From positions 753,189-815,990 of the forward strand of contig MNCI01025588.1 of the NCBI GenBank assembly GCA_015680685.1: a DNA stretch of 62,802 nt, given 5' to 3'. Of the stretch, positions 36,796-48,296 are shown piece by piece. Position 1 is the stretch's first letter; each line of letters begins with the position of its first letter. Position numbers and translations under genes: made by a program. The notes under the pieces were generated by a model. The model was not told where the DNA came from. It ran no database searches and worked only from the letters and a program-made list of their open reading frames with translations. The DNA is from Gnetum montanum. Lineage: Eukaryota > Streptophyta > Gnetopsida > Gnetales > Gnetaceae.

Positions 36796-37389
36796 TGGAA
36801 GACAATAACTCTCTTACCTTGCAATTTTTCCTATCTCTATGTTTGCAAGCTAGCTTTTAGCATGCTTTTGACCAGTACGAAATTTTGTGTTTATAATGCA
36901 GAATTACATTGAATTGACATGTTTAATGAACTTACCAATGCACTAGGACAAGAGTAGATTATTTTAATGTATCATGTTGACTATATGTCTTGGGAGGTAC
37001 CTATAGTCAAATTATCTTAGGTTTTTGACACCCAAAATAAACCTATTGATTTGTTTATAAAAAAGTTGTGAATTAAAATTGTGCTAAAGGCATCAATACA
37101 ATTATAGTGTTGTAAATATGCACAATAATAAAATTATAACTAAAACCATCATTTAAAAACTGATGGTAAAATGCTTGTTTCTAAGAGTAGGTTTTGAACA
37201 CTTAGCCTCTCAAACATAAGCCTTTAAAGTTTAAATTACCCACAAATGATAGATAACCCATCAAGATAATAGGAGTATTTAATATGATTTCAAATCTCAT
37301 AATTTATGCGAAAGGTTCGAGGTCTGACAGTAATTCCTTCAAAATCGATGGGATACTACGCTCGGCTCAGCCGCTGCGAGGCCAACTAG
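36796..37389. other. AT-rich interval upstream of the PrmA-like pseudogene
   Basis: Contains a weak SINE-like segment at about 37165-37215 (tgatggtaaaatgcttgttt, then ggttttgaac), resembling the heads of the SINEs at 38630 and 40801. No other feature is seen. Confidence 0.3.
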
Positions 37390-37680
37390 AATCCAGTGAA
37401 GGCAGTGCGGGGATTGTGGAGAAATGCCCATGGTTCTACCCATTCAAGGTTTAGGTCTCTTAATGTTGGCAGTCATTCTAACGGAATAATTCAGACAACC
37501 AGTCGCAGTATTTATGCGGCAAAATGCACTTGCAATCGTTCTCCTTCATTTCAGCTCGCATTCACTGCTCTGCACCGCTAGTGGTACGACTAACTTTGTT
37601 TGCAGAGAACAAATTACTTCATTGACACTTTTTTGCGGAAATATTCGAAAATGCTTGAGATGTTCTGTCTTAGTGTTTGT
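37390..37680 (+). pseudogene. Possible first exon of the PrmA-like pseudogene
   Basis: Arg/Ser/His-rich translation (RNAHGSTHSRFRSLNVGSHS and following) resembles an organelle transit peptide in composition and lies just before the first firm exon. There is no ATG in that frame, and the conserved strand expected before exon 2 could not be found, so the call is weak. Confidence 0.2.
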
Positions 37681-37870
37681 TTACCAAGTATTTGGTAGCA
37701 AACATGTAAGGATGGACTATGTATGTGTGTGTATATACAGAGGTATCTCTAAAAGATTTTATGTCGGATAGGTTGTACCATTTTCAAATCTTAGCACAGA
37801 CTGAGATTTTATGATTTTGAGTTACTTGATATGTATATGGTGCATATTACATGCTGCAATTTCGTTGTAG

Positions 37871-37953
37871 GATCCGCTGTCAGAGGCTTTATGTGCTTTG
37901 GTGCAAATTCTATTAGTCTGGAGGGTGCTCTTGTCGATGAACCTTCAATAGAC
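37871..37953 (+). pseudogene. PrmA-like exon 2
   Basis: Acceptor ttgtag, donor gac|gtaagt. Two frames are needed: DPLSEA, then after a shift CFGANSISLEGALVDEPSID. The 83-bp length is one base short of a whole number of codons, locating a one-base deletion near 37887. Confidence 0.75.
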
Positions 37954-38629
37954 GTAAGTCCATGAAACTTAGTTGTGGTCGATATATCCATTACATACGC
38001 AACATCTTAATGCAAAAGAATGCCTTTGAATGAAACACACTCTGGTTCTCAACACTGTTTGCACTTAGAATTATGAAATGGAAATGGCATTGTTTGTCTA
38101 GTTTATCGATCCTGAATGATGTACTGAAACTAATGATGGGTTATTTCTTCCTTCTTTGGCCTTATGGAAGGCATAACGTGTGTAGTTTCATTGAACCTAC
38201 AGTACATTTGATTTGGATTACAAATTATAAATCTAGTGGATTCTGGGGAACATTGACTATTTATGAGATGGTAATATCTGTGAATTATGATAGAATGTTG
38301 TTACATCTGACGTTGAGTACAATTGGTACACACAAAGGAATGTCCTTTCGTATACAAACTATTTTTCCTCTGCCAATAATGATGCTTTCTTTATTTGCTA
38401 TTGTAAGAAACTTGATTCCTTACATTCTCAGTTACTAACTTCCATACGGAATTTCCAGCATTCCGTACCTACTCCTTCCAATGCCTTAATCACTAAAATT
38501 TGACATGCCTTTGTCTTTTGTACCCATCAATCTAAGAACCACCTTACCCCTTCTTGGAACTAATGTTCTTGCTTGAAGGTATTACATTTTACCAGTGGGA
38601 TGTGGAATAATTTTATTTTGGAAAATATA

Positions 38630-38836
38630 GAAGTTGATGATGGTAAGGTGCTCATTTCTCAAGTCAAAAGACTTGGGTTTGAGCCTAGGTGCAGCCACTT
38701 ATCTACCAACCCTTTTAGGACTCCGCTTAGCGATGGAAGTTGGTGTAGCTATAAGGGATCATCATCATCATCATAACCTTGTCCAAACAATATGGGGTTG
38801 GCTACATAAGTTCTCTTTCACCATTTGCCTTTATTA
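38630..38836 (+). mobile_element. tRNA-derived SINE with Au-like 3' end
   Basis: Head gatggtaaggtgctc with a B-box-like gggtttgagcc resembles a tRNA promoter. The 3' part has a cat run (38759-38773), then ccttgtccaaacaatatggg and gttggctacataa, the conserved tail type of Au SINEs. Located in the intron after exon 2. Confidence 0.7.
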
Positions 38837-39901
38837 AGTGCTAAAACTTTTTTTTACTATCATCTTCAATTGTTGCTTCCAATGCCCTTTTTGGGCTTCC
38901 TCTTGACCAGTGTCCTGAAACTGGGATGTGACACCCTGTTTAGAGAGGCTTATTATCCATCTAAGTATTCACATTTCTGCCTTTTTGAGGAATGATGCTC
39001 CATAAGCATAAACCAAGTTGCAAAGATAAGCAACATTAAATGCCATGAATTGTATTAATCAAGTCAGTATGGATTTAAATTACATTTAATATCTGCATTT
39101 GCTGGCACGGTTGACATCCATGCACTGTAGACTCTTAACTATAAATCAATATGCAATGGAGGATACATGAAGTCCAGTGGAAGTATCAAATAAATTTTCT
39201 TTTTGGCAAAACACACATCACCATATTATACAAGCATCAACCATTTTGTACTGCATTAAATGCTCTTTCTTTGTTTTTTTTTTTTTCATAAAACTCGCAA
39301 TGTTTAGGTTTTAACATCCTGGAAATGTTGCATGTAGTATAAGAGATTACAAGCTGATACAGTAAGAAGAATAAAAAATTAAAATATGTGCCAAGAAGCA
39401 TTTTGAGTGCTTCTAAGAGTCTTTTTTGGTTGCCATGTCAGAGCCAAGGTTAGTTTTTACTTCATATTTTTAAATAGCTGTTAGCTTAGCTAGGTTGGAT
39501 GTAATAGCTTGTTTCATTATGCCCAAAGTAGGCTAACTTCAATTTGCAGAATCACATTTCCATTTTTCTCAGGATTGACCATATATAGGTATAAAATTCA
39601 AGTGAAGCTTACTGTACGGTTGGGTACTAGCATTGCTATGTTTAGCTTGCTTAGCATCGTAGATGACACTGCTTTGCTTGTTATTTGGCTGTGCAGTGGT
39701 AAACTTATGAAAATACTTGTATCCATTAAATTGGGTTTCTATTGTTCACCTTTGTAATGTACACTTTGTATTTTGCATGTGAGGGATAACACTCAGCTGA
39801 TTTTTTGGTCTGGCTTTGAAATGCCCATTTTTTAATTCAATGCACTAATATGTAATGCATAGATGATTTGATTCATTTGGAATCTATTTTATGATTTACA
39901 G

Positions 39902-40033
39902 AGGGACATAATTGCTTATTTCATAGAAGGGGAAGATGTTGGTGCATGTCTTGCAATGGCTGCTGATTCAAAGGAGCTTCCAAAATATGAACTGATTGAG
40001 GATGAAAGCTCCAGTTGGTTGCAACAAGTGCAG
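39902..40033 (+). pseudogene. PrmA-like exon 3
   Basis: Acceptor ttacag. 44 codons, open, with IEGEDVGACLAMAADSKELP and SSSWLQQVQ. The donor is CAG|gcaaac, a GC rather than GT site; this may be a rare natural GC-AG intron or a lesion. Confidence 0.8.
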
Positions 40034-40323
40034 GCAAACATTTATTGCTATTTTGAATTGCAGTGATAATTCTCATGAACATAGAAGGATAAGTTGCCAT
40101 TCAAAATAGCTAAACAACATCCATCAATCATTTAAGTGGCAGTGGCATGCATGGGAAAGCAAGCAGAAGTTTTGTTTGGTATCAACACTTAAGCACATAG
40201 GAAAGAATGAAGGTTGCACATAGCAAATAATGAAGGTTGCACATTTCTTCCACTTTTTTTGTCTGCTTGGAATGGAAAATCTAGTTTTTATTGCCTATAT
40301 CTAATTTCCATATCTCTTTGTAG

Positions 40324-40389
40324 GAAACTTTTAAACCCACACAGATTACAGATGATCTTTGGATAGTACCTTTTTGGAGATCTCCTCCT
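40324..40389 (+). pseudogene. PrmA-like exon 4
   Basis: Acceptor tttgtag, donor CCT|gtacgt. 22 codons, open: ETFKPTQITDDLWIVPFW then RSPP, matching the conserved strand before the SAM domain. Confidence 0.85.
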
Positions 40390-40800
40390 GTACGTTTTTT
40401 ATCTCTCATTTTATTTGGACTATCTTTAGAAGTAGTAATGACTATACTCTTAATGTTGTTTTTTAAACTTTTTAAACAAGTAACAAAAGCGTATATTAAT
40501 AAAATAAGATTTTAATTATAATGAAGTTAATTGTGCAATGTTAATGATCAATGATCAAATTTCTAATAAAATAATCATCTCAAGGTACCCATCTAATATG
40601 AACTTCAGAACTAAAATTTATGATAATGCAAGGCTTAAAGACTCAGGCAATCACATATTATTTGAAATATTGCATTCTCTTTCCAATTTTTACTATAAGC
40701 TACCACAATATCTAAAATTTTCCTTGTTCCTTCAAAAGTTCTTTGATTTTTTTCCTTTCAAATTTAAAAGATCATGTGCAAGCAAAACATTTAGGGACCA

Positions 40801-40930
40801 CCACTTGGAGTGATGGTAAGGTGCTTGTTTCTTAAGTTGTAAGACCAAGGTTCAAGTTTAGGCACAACTATTTGAAAGAAGCTATCATTCATCCACCAAC
40901 CCTCTCAGAACCCCACCTTGGTAGGATGAG
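40801..40930 (+). mobile_element. Second tRNA-derived SINE, 3'-truncated
   Basis: gatggtaaggtgcttgtttc and ggttcaagttt repeat the head of the SINE at 38630, followed by the same ccaccaaccct phrase. The Au-like tail is absent. Lies in the intron between exons 4 and 5, beside the 3' end of a minus-strand LINE. Confidence 0.6.
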
Positions 40931-40989
40931 CATTGAGCCTTTGGATGATGATCCTTATGTGCAAGCAAAGCACTTCTAATATAATTGAT

Positions 40990-42760
40990 GTGTCTTGTTC
41001 CATTGATCCAAGCCCAAGTTGCTGCAAGATCTTGTAAAGAGTTTGGAATAACAAATTGTTGATTCATAACTTTCCAAACTCTATTCTAAATATGAACAAT
41101 TGTAGGGCAGTGTAGAAAGATATGATTACCATTTTGACAAGCATTCTTATAAAAACATCCATTAGTCATCATCCACACATGTTTTAACAAATTATCAATT
41201 GTTACAATTTTCCTTTTTATGCTAGTTCAAAAAAGACATGAAATTTACAAATTAGACTTACTTTCTTCCAACACATATCTTTTTTATCTACTTGTGTGTA
41301 ACATATCATAAGCCTTTGCAATTTTGTCTAAATTTTTATTTTCTCATAAACAAGCATCACCATCTTTAGATTTCATGTAGTTATTTTTTAGCTAGGATAT
41401 GTTTTTCAAGTCTTGTCTATATTATGAAAGCACAAATAATTATCAAATTTCTTGAAAATTCTTAGTGTGGTTCAAATATTTATCCTTCATCACTTTAACC
41501 CACATGACATCTTCATTCATAGTTCTCCAAACTAACTTTACCACAAGAGCATATTTAAATAATATAATTAAGTTTAAGTCCATCCCTTTGCCATTGGTAA
41601 CAAATTTTATCCCAATTGAATAGATAATTTTTTTGTTTTTCTTTGAATTTTTCCAAAGAAAATCACATTCCAATTTTTTTTAGTCTTTTTACTAACTCCT
41701 TTGGTGTCGAGAGTTATGAGAGTAAGTATAGTGGTGCAGATTGGAGACAAATAAAAATTAGTTGTAATATTCCTGTGACAAAAAAGAAGCTTTTTCTTGC
41801 CAACTAGCTAATCTCTGGGCCATCCTTTTTAGAACCCTAGTCCAAAATTCTATATTGTTTCTTACGAAACATAAAGGAATTCCTAAATATTTAAGAATAC
41901 TAGCCAACTTACATTTTAGCACATTTGAAATATTTTGCTTGCTAATCTTTGAAAGATGAAAAGGAAACAAAATGCTTTTGTCAAAACTAATTTTTAATTC
42001 TGAAACTTTGCAAAAATTGTCTAACACCTCTTTAACATTTCATATGCATGTTTCTTTAGCTTTTACAAAGATAAAAGTGTCATAAATAATTTGCATGCGT
42101 AAAATCAGTCAACAATATGCAGGTGCAATTCTTTTCATCTCTTGTTTTTTAGTTATTTTCTTCATTTAAGCATTCTAAAGTTTCAACTACCATAATAAAA
42201 GAAAAAACATCCTTTTATTTGTCTATTACTATTATAAAATCTTTCTTACACTTCTTCATTAAGCAACATTGAAAATCAAGTAGTAGTATAACAGTATTGA
42301 ATGCTAATGATTAGGAATAGCAAATCCAAATTTATGTAATAGGGCATCCAAAAATTTCCATGAAACATGATCATAACCTTTTCTCCAATCAAGTTTATGC
42401 CCATGTAAACCTTAGTTTTCTTTTGAAGCTGAATGAAAATTTTCATGCATAAAAATAATTTGATCTAAAATTTTCTTGTTGCAAATTATGCTCGGCAATA
42501 ACTGATGATTGATGACATGACAATTTTTAGTATTTCTACTAAGACTTCAGAAAATAATTTTATAAAGAACATTACAAAGCCTTTTAGGTCTGAAGTCAAA
42601 CATAGGAAACACACTTTGCTTTTTTGGAATTAAAGTAATACACAGAATTAGGAGATTTTTGATAGATGTTTAGATCTCTGAAATTGATATAGCATATCTT
42701 TTATATCCGTGCCAACAACATTCCAATGTTTATGATAAAAATCTATTGAAAAATTATTAA
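40990..42760 (-). pseudogene. Second LINE (L1-type), RT part only
   Basis: Read right to left: ITLIPKKQSVFPMFDFRPKR near 42560-42650, KKILDQIIFMHENFHS and WRKGYDHVSWKFLDALL near 42360-42500, then VSELKISFDKS and LKYLGIPLCF at 42027-41758, KLVWRTMNEDVMWVKVMKDK at 41673-41443, and a zf-RVT-like CQNGNHIFLHCPT near 41085-41150. Order is right for an L1 RT through its tail; endonuclease is missing. Antisense inside the PrmA-like gene. Confidence 0.8.
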
Positions 42761-44769
42761 AACTATTAATTGAGAGTTCCGATGTTAACCATGTTATTCA
42801 CTGCATACCATAAACTATTATATGAACAAAATGGAGAAATGCATTACCGGTGGATCTAGGCTATGGAATTTATAGTTGCAATGATTCGCCCAATAAATTA
42901 CTTTACTCTTGAGAAATGCCATCACCACCACCTATCACATTTTTATAGGACTAATGGTGCCATCACCAAGACCCATGGTATTTGTCTAGAGAAGCCCTAG
43001 TTGAATTATGACAAATCACCATGGGTCATGGAGGTCTTGTGGTCTCTGATACAAATAAGGTAAATACAACACTGGTTCTGGAGAAATGCCATGGGTCATT
43101 GTGATAACAAAAGGCAAAATTGTTGAACCATGAGTTGTGGCAACCTCAAGGTTTATTTTTGAGTTGACCATGACCTAACCACGGGTCATGTTCAAACTGA
43201 TTTTCTTCAAAAACTTGAGTTTTACGGCTTGGATTTCGATGAAACTTGAATTGATTGATTCATCATGATGTCTTCTATCTCCTTGATGCTCCAGATCACA
43301 CGAATTGAGTTGAATTTGATGTAGTTGAGTTACAAACCCAAAACTGACTTTTCAGGTTCTTTAGAACAAATATTTCTGTTTTGAATTTGAAATTTCTTTA
43401 CATTGGATGATAGACTAATGAGAAAAAATGATGTAGAGGCCCAAAATTAATGCTAAGAATTGTTGATAACGTTGAAAATTGATGAATAGAAGAAATTGAT
43501 GGAATTGATAGGTTGTTGAAGAGAAATGATGATGAGTGAAATCAAACTAGTAATTAATAATAAGAAATGGATAAATTGAGTAGCAAATTGGATTGCTTCT
43601 TGCTGTCAAATTGCTCAAGGTGTTACAACATGTTTAGGACCTTTATTTTATAAAAAATCAATGGGGCCAAGCTTGGGCATGATGAACTAGTTCTTTGCCA
43701 TTAGCAAAAGTGCCTAGAAATGAAAAAGACACACTGAATTGGGGCCCTTTCAATGTTACATACATCCATCAAATCAATTTTAATAAAAAATAAATTTGAA
43801 TTTCCCACTTTATCTCCTATACCAACTAAAAGACTAACAATTAAATACATGGGCTTTGTTGCTATGTTACAAGGCAATATTAATAAAACGTCTTCAAATG
43901 AAAATTTAACTTTGGATCTTGAATTGAGCACTTGGACTTGATCTGGAACGAATGCCTTGCATTTCACACTATCTCCAACAATTCATTATCAAAGTTCATC
44001 CCTGGTTGAGGGCCCAGAGACACAAATCACATGATCAAGTTGAACTAGGATTTAATCTCCAAGGCTATGCATGTTTTCTTCGGAATCCTAATAATCATTT
44101 GACTAGCAACCAATTTTGCCCATATCATAGCAGATCTCAGGATGAAGCTGCCCTAGCAGAATTTGTTGCTTCTCCAAGCTCTTGCTGAGGTAACTGCCTT
44201 TTCTGCAACACCAAGTGACCTTAGCCATCTCTTGCAATTTAATGCTTCTTGTCAGCCATGTCCCCTTATGCAGGTACTTCCCTGGTCACCCACTTGACAG
44301 TGATAGCACCTTTAACATACACTCTTCACACTTTCTTCAATGTGAATTTGTCAGATTTGATGATTAAAAAAAAAAAAAAACTTGTTTTGAATTTATCTTA
44401 TTCCTGATTTTCTTTTTCGACAGTTTTTGAGATGAATGAGTCAGGACTCTGATTGGTTGTTTTTGTGATTGATTAATGGGTTTTTATTTTCCATGACAAG
44501 GTTTCTTCTTATTTATAGTAGTCGCCTTCGTAGTTGTCAAAATGTTTGAAATGAAAATGTCCTAGCGGATAAGCTAGCTATGATGAGTTCTTGCACCTAC
44601 GAAAATGAAAGTCAATGTTAGGCATTGAAATTTTCATTCTTTTGGCTTTTTATGCAAGATCTAAAATTATAGATTGTTTTTGAGTTATTTGTACAAAAGA
44701 AAATAATTTCATAGGAGGTCATACGCTAACCAGACTTACTATATGGTTTCACCTTTTTTTTTTTTGCAG
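42761..44769. other. Rest of the intron before exon 5
   Basis: Holds a cluster of ccatgggtcatg-like words at 42970-43195. A short open stretch on the minus strand (43967-43701) begins MKCKAFVPDQVQVLNSRSKV, with no family I recognise. Poly(A) at 44367-44380 and a T-rich run before the acceptor. No other gene seen. Confidence 0.4.
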
Positions 44770-44937
44770 GATCCTCTAGCCATGAACGTAATCTTGGATC
44801 CAGGACTTGCATTTGGCAGTGGTGATCATCCTACCACTCGGCTTTGTCTCTGCTTTTTGGAATAAACTGTTAGATCTGGAGATCAGGTTTTAAATTATCG
44901 CACAGGATCAGGAATACTTGGGATTGCAGCAGTGAAG
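44770..44937 (+). pseudogene. PrmA-like exon 5, with in-frame stop
   Basis: Acceptor ttttgcag, donor AAG|gtcagc. 56 codons with [23 protein letters not shown] follows FLE at about 44863. The SAM loop reads LNYRTGSGILGIAA: the usual Asp is Asn and the next Gly is Arg. Confidence 0.9.
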
Positions 44938-45499
44938 GTCAGCCATTTGCTTGTAAAATTTTTAATCAGTATTAAGCAGTTTCACAAGTGAAAAATATGT
45001 TTAAAAACATACTATGTTATCTTGAAAAGTAAGATTAATGATTCAGTGGCTATTAACATGTGACAGTACCTAAAGAAGACAGAACTGCTTCTCAAGGGAC
45101 AATTGAAGATGTTATTGGATGTTCTTTGCCACCTTTGTCTTCTTTGTACTACTTTCTAAATAGTTTAATAAAAGTGGGAAAGTGTCCTTGTACTTCATAC
45201 TTTGTCGCAATGAAGAGTTATTCCACAAATTTCTGTGAACATCACAATGTGAACACGATGTGGTCTTTAGCATGTCAAGGGATGCAAATGGAGTTTGTTA
45301 AAATTATTTTTACTTTGTTAGGTTTATTTTAAGTGTAAAACCAATGATTTTACATTTCACTGCCTTTGGCTGTTAAGAATTATATAGTTGAAGGCCAAGA
45401 TTTTAGATTTTAAGAAACTTGTCAAATTAACATGCAGGAATTATTTAATTTTGTCTTAGATTTTTAAGGTATTGAATATGTTTGATTGATTTCATGCAG

Positions 45500-45831
45500 A
45501 TGGGCGGTGCAAGAGTCATTGCTGTTGATACAGATCCTATGGCAGTTTCATATGCAAATCACAATACAATACTCAATGAACTTAAACCTGAGCAAACGCA
45601 AGTCTATCTGGTTTCAGATCATGGATACCTTATAGAATCTGGAGTACAACGACAATATACAATTAAACAGGGATTCATCTGTGAAAAAAACCCGCATGCA
45701 TGGAGCTTCTTCAGTTTGATATTGTGGTTGCAAACATATTACTGAACCCATTATTATCTTTGGTTAGTTATATTGCAGGGTTGGCCAAACCCGGAGGATT
45801 GGTGGGCATATCGGGCATTGTCAAGGACCAG
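45500..45831 (+). pseudogene. PrmA-like exon 6, frameshifted
   Basis: Acceptor atgcag, donor CAG|gtaggt. It opens MGGARVIAVDTDPMAVSYAN; after the seven-A run at 45684-45690 the frame shifts by one and continues as FDIVVANILLNPLLSL and KPGGLVGISGIVKDQ. Length 332 bp, one short of whole codons, so a single A has probably been lost. Confidence 0.9.
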
Positions 45832-45890
45832 GTAGGTTTCTCTTTTACGAGACTGCTTGAATTATGTTAACCATACATTTTCAAATGTAA

Positions 45891-46318
45891 GTGGTGAACT
45901 TTAATTCATGTCTTGTTTGAATAGGTACCTGAAATACAAAAGTTGTATTCTCACAAACTGGAAAATATTAATGTTTCTGAAATGCATGGGTGGGCCTTTC
46001 TCAAAGGTACGAAAAAGTAACTCAGTTGTCACTGATAATCTGTAATATTGGAGAAACAACGGCTGTTATTTTTGACAAATATAAAAGCATGCAAAAAAGG
46101 CCGAGTGGTGAACTTTAATTCATGTCTTGTTTGAATAGGTACCTGAAATACAAAAGTTGTATTCTCACAAACTGGAAAATATTAATGTTTCTGAAATGCA
46201 TGGGTGGGCCTTTCTCAAAGGTACGAAAAAGTAACTCAGTTGTCACTGATAATCTGTAATATTGGAGAAACAACGGCTGTTATTTTTGACAAATATAAAA
46301 GCATGCAAAAAAGGCCGA
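45891..46318 (+). repeat. Perfect 214-bp tandem duplication over the last PrmA-like exon
   Basis: Copy 1 is 45891-46104 and copy 2 is 46105-46318, both from gtggtgaactttaattc to gcaaaaaaggccga, with no difference seen. Each has the splice acceptor, the exon and about 84 bp of 3' flank. Bases gt follow both copies, a possible microhomology. Confidence 0.95.
45925..46020 (+). pseudogene. PrmA-like last exon, first copy
   Basis: Acceptor gaatag. 31 codons and TAA, open: VPEIQKLYSHKLENINVSEM then HGWAFLKGTKK. An identical second copy with its own acceptor lies at 46139-46234. Confidence 0.88.
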
Positions 46319-46622
46319 GTCATCTACCCACATTTTTTTTCCTACTTTAGCTGGCCACATATCTCATTATTAATTAACATGGCTTGACCGAGCACATCTG
46401 GAATGCCAGAATGTTGCGAACCTTCATTGTACAAAATTGCAGATGGTTTTCTTCCCATTTATATACATCTTTCAAGCATATTTAAAGAAAGGTAGTGCAA
46501 GTTTTCTGCCCATAATTATTAGCGTTAACACAGTTGAAATGATCTTTGAAATGCAATCTTTAGTTGCTTATTATTGTTTGGCCGAGAGGCCATTACGGCT
46601 GACTGACGTTGACTTTTCCACG

Positions 46623-46745
46623 GGCCATGGTAATGCAACTTTGTGTATAATGCTGACGTGCAACTAAAATTCCACACAGGCTATTTCGGTAATGCAACTT
46701 TGTGCATAACGCCGACGTGTGCAACTTTGTGCATAACGCTGGTAA
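46623..46745 (+). repeat. Short direct repeats, tgcaactttgtgcataacgc type
   Basis: Three versions, two with a leading ggtaa, lie near 46629, 46689 and 46719, each followed by a tgacgtg- or ctggtaa-like end. They stand between the PrmA-like and germin-like remnants. Confidence 0.8.
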
Positions 46746-46769
46746 CTCGTGAAATAGTCCATATAAAAA

Positions 46770-47414
<645 letters not shown>

Positions 47415-48201
47415 CAAGGCGCATCCGCTTAATAATCACAGTAGCATCTCTCCATGTGCCTTAAATAAATAAAGTGTAATGGTGTTTAGTCTTTCACAGT
47501 CACCTGGTAATGTGCAGTGTTTCTGTTCACCGAGTATCTGTTCTGTGCTTCTCTCTTCCCGTGAGGTCGGCTCCCCTTGGCCATATGTATGTTTTAGTTT
47601 CTCAAATATGCTTCGGTAATATGGTTTGTAAATTAATGTTTAAACTGTCTCCTACGTTCACAAGAATTCGATATTAATAACATATATGAAGAAAATTGTA
47701 ATAAAATATATGAAGAAAATTGTCGAAGTAAGTTTGGAAGGAAATGACATTTTTTTTAAAAAAGCTAAAAATATCACTAATACTTTTATATATTTAAAAA
47801 ATTTTAAAGATATAACTATAGGTATAATGGAGCCTCTTGAATTAAAGATATAAATAAGGATGAATGTTGATGGNAACTCTAAGTAGTACATTGACTTAGA
47901 TACACTTTACTCTAATAAGTACCTACACTTAGATACACCTTATTGAGGGACATTAAAAACTATGGTGTTAGGTAAATAGGCTTTAAATGCCTCATGTACC
48001 CTTGATAAATAGGATAAAAGGAATCAAGATGATGATTTAGCTTTAATAATCTTAATCATAGGTGTAAGTGCTTAAAAATCAGTACTCTTGAACCCACTTT
48101 TGGAAGTGAATCTCGAAATCCAAAATTTCTAAACTTTAAGGCTTCTAGGATAAAGGGGTAAGAAAGAATTTTTAGTAGTTTTGTACTATGATGATGGAAA
48201 T
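47415..48201. other. Intergenic AT-rich sequence
   Basis: No gene seen. One undetermined base is at 47874. A short direct repeat atatatgaagaaaattgt occurs twice near 47681-47723. Confidence 0.5.
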
Positions 48202-48296
48202 GATGAAGGGCCAATTGCAGAAATGTCAGTGTCTCTAAAATTGGCCCTTCCTTAAAAAAATGATAACAGTGACATTTCTGCAATTGGCCCTTCATC
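48202..48296. repeat. Foldback with 30-bp arms
   Basis: The arm 48202-48231 (gatgaagggccaattgc...) and the arm 48267-48296 (...gcaattggcccttcatc) are reverse complements at 29 of 30 positions, with a 35-base loop. The loop holds a second aattggcccttc (48239-48250) that could pair with the left arm instead. Size suits a small MITE relic or a small-RNA hairpin. Confidence 0.9.

Larger units (their letters stand above)
37871..46020 (+). pseudogene. PrmA-like ribosomal protein L11 methyltransferase pseudogene
   Basis: Six exons follow one another in order with matching phase 0 junctions (83, 132, 66, 168, 332 and 96 bp). They encode the family landmarks: [13 protein letters not shown], a SAM-binding loop segment, VIAVDTDPMAV and FDIVVANILLNPLL. 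The family methylates ribosomal protein L11 in bacteria; plant relatives are predicted organellar. Lesions: a one-base loss in exon 2, a TAA in exon 5, SAM loop NYRTGSG in place of D-x-G-x-GSG, a one-base loss in an A-run in exon 6, a GC donor after exon 3, and a duplicated last exon. Introns of 1.9 and 4.4 kb carry SINE and LINE remnants. The N-terminal exon is not firmly found. Confidence 0.85.

Noticed and set aside
38630-38720. A tRNA gene
   Set aside because: A- and B-box-like words are present but the cloverleaf arms do not pair and the Au-type tail identifies a SINE.
37871-46020. A working methyltransferase gene
   Set aside because: Two frameshifts, one stop and altered SAM-binding residues.
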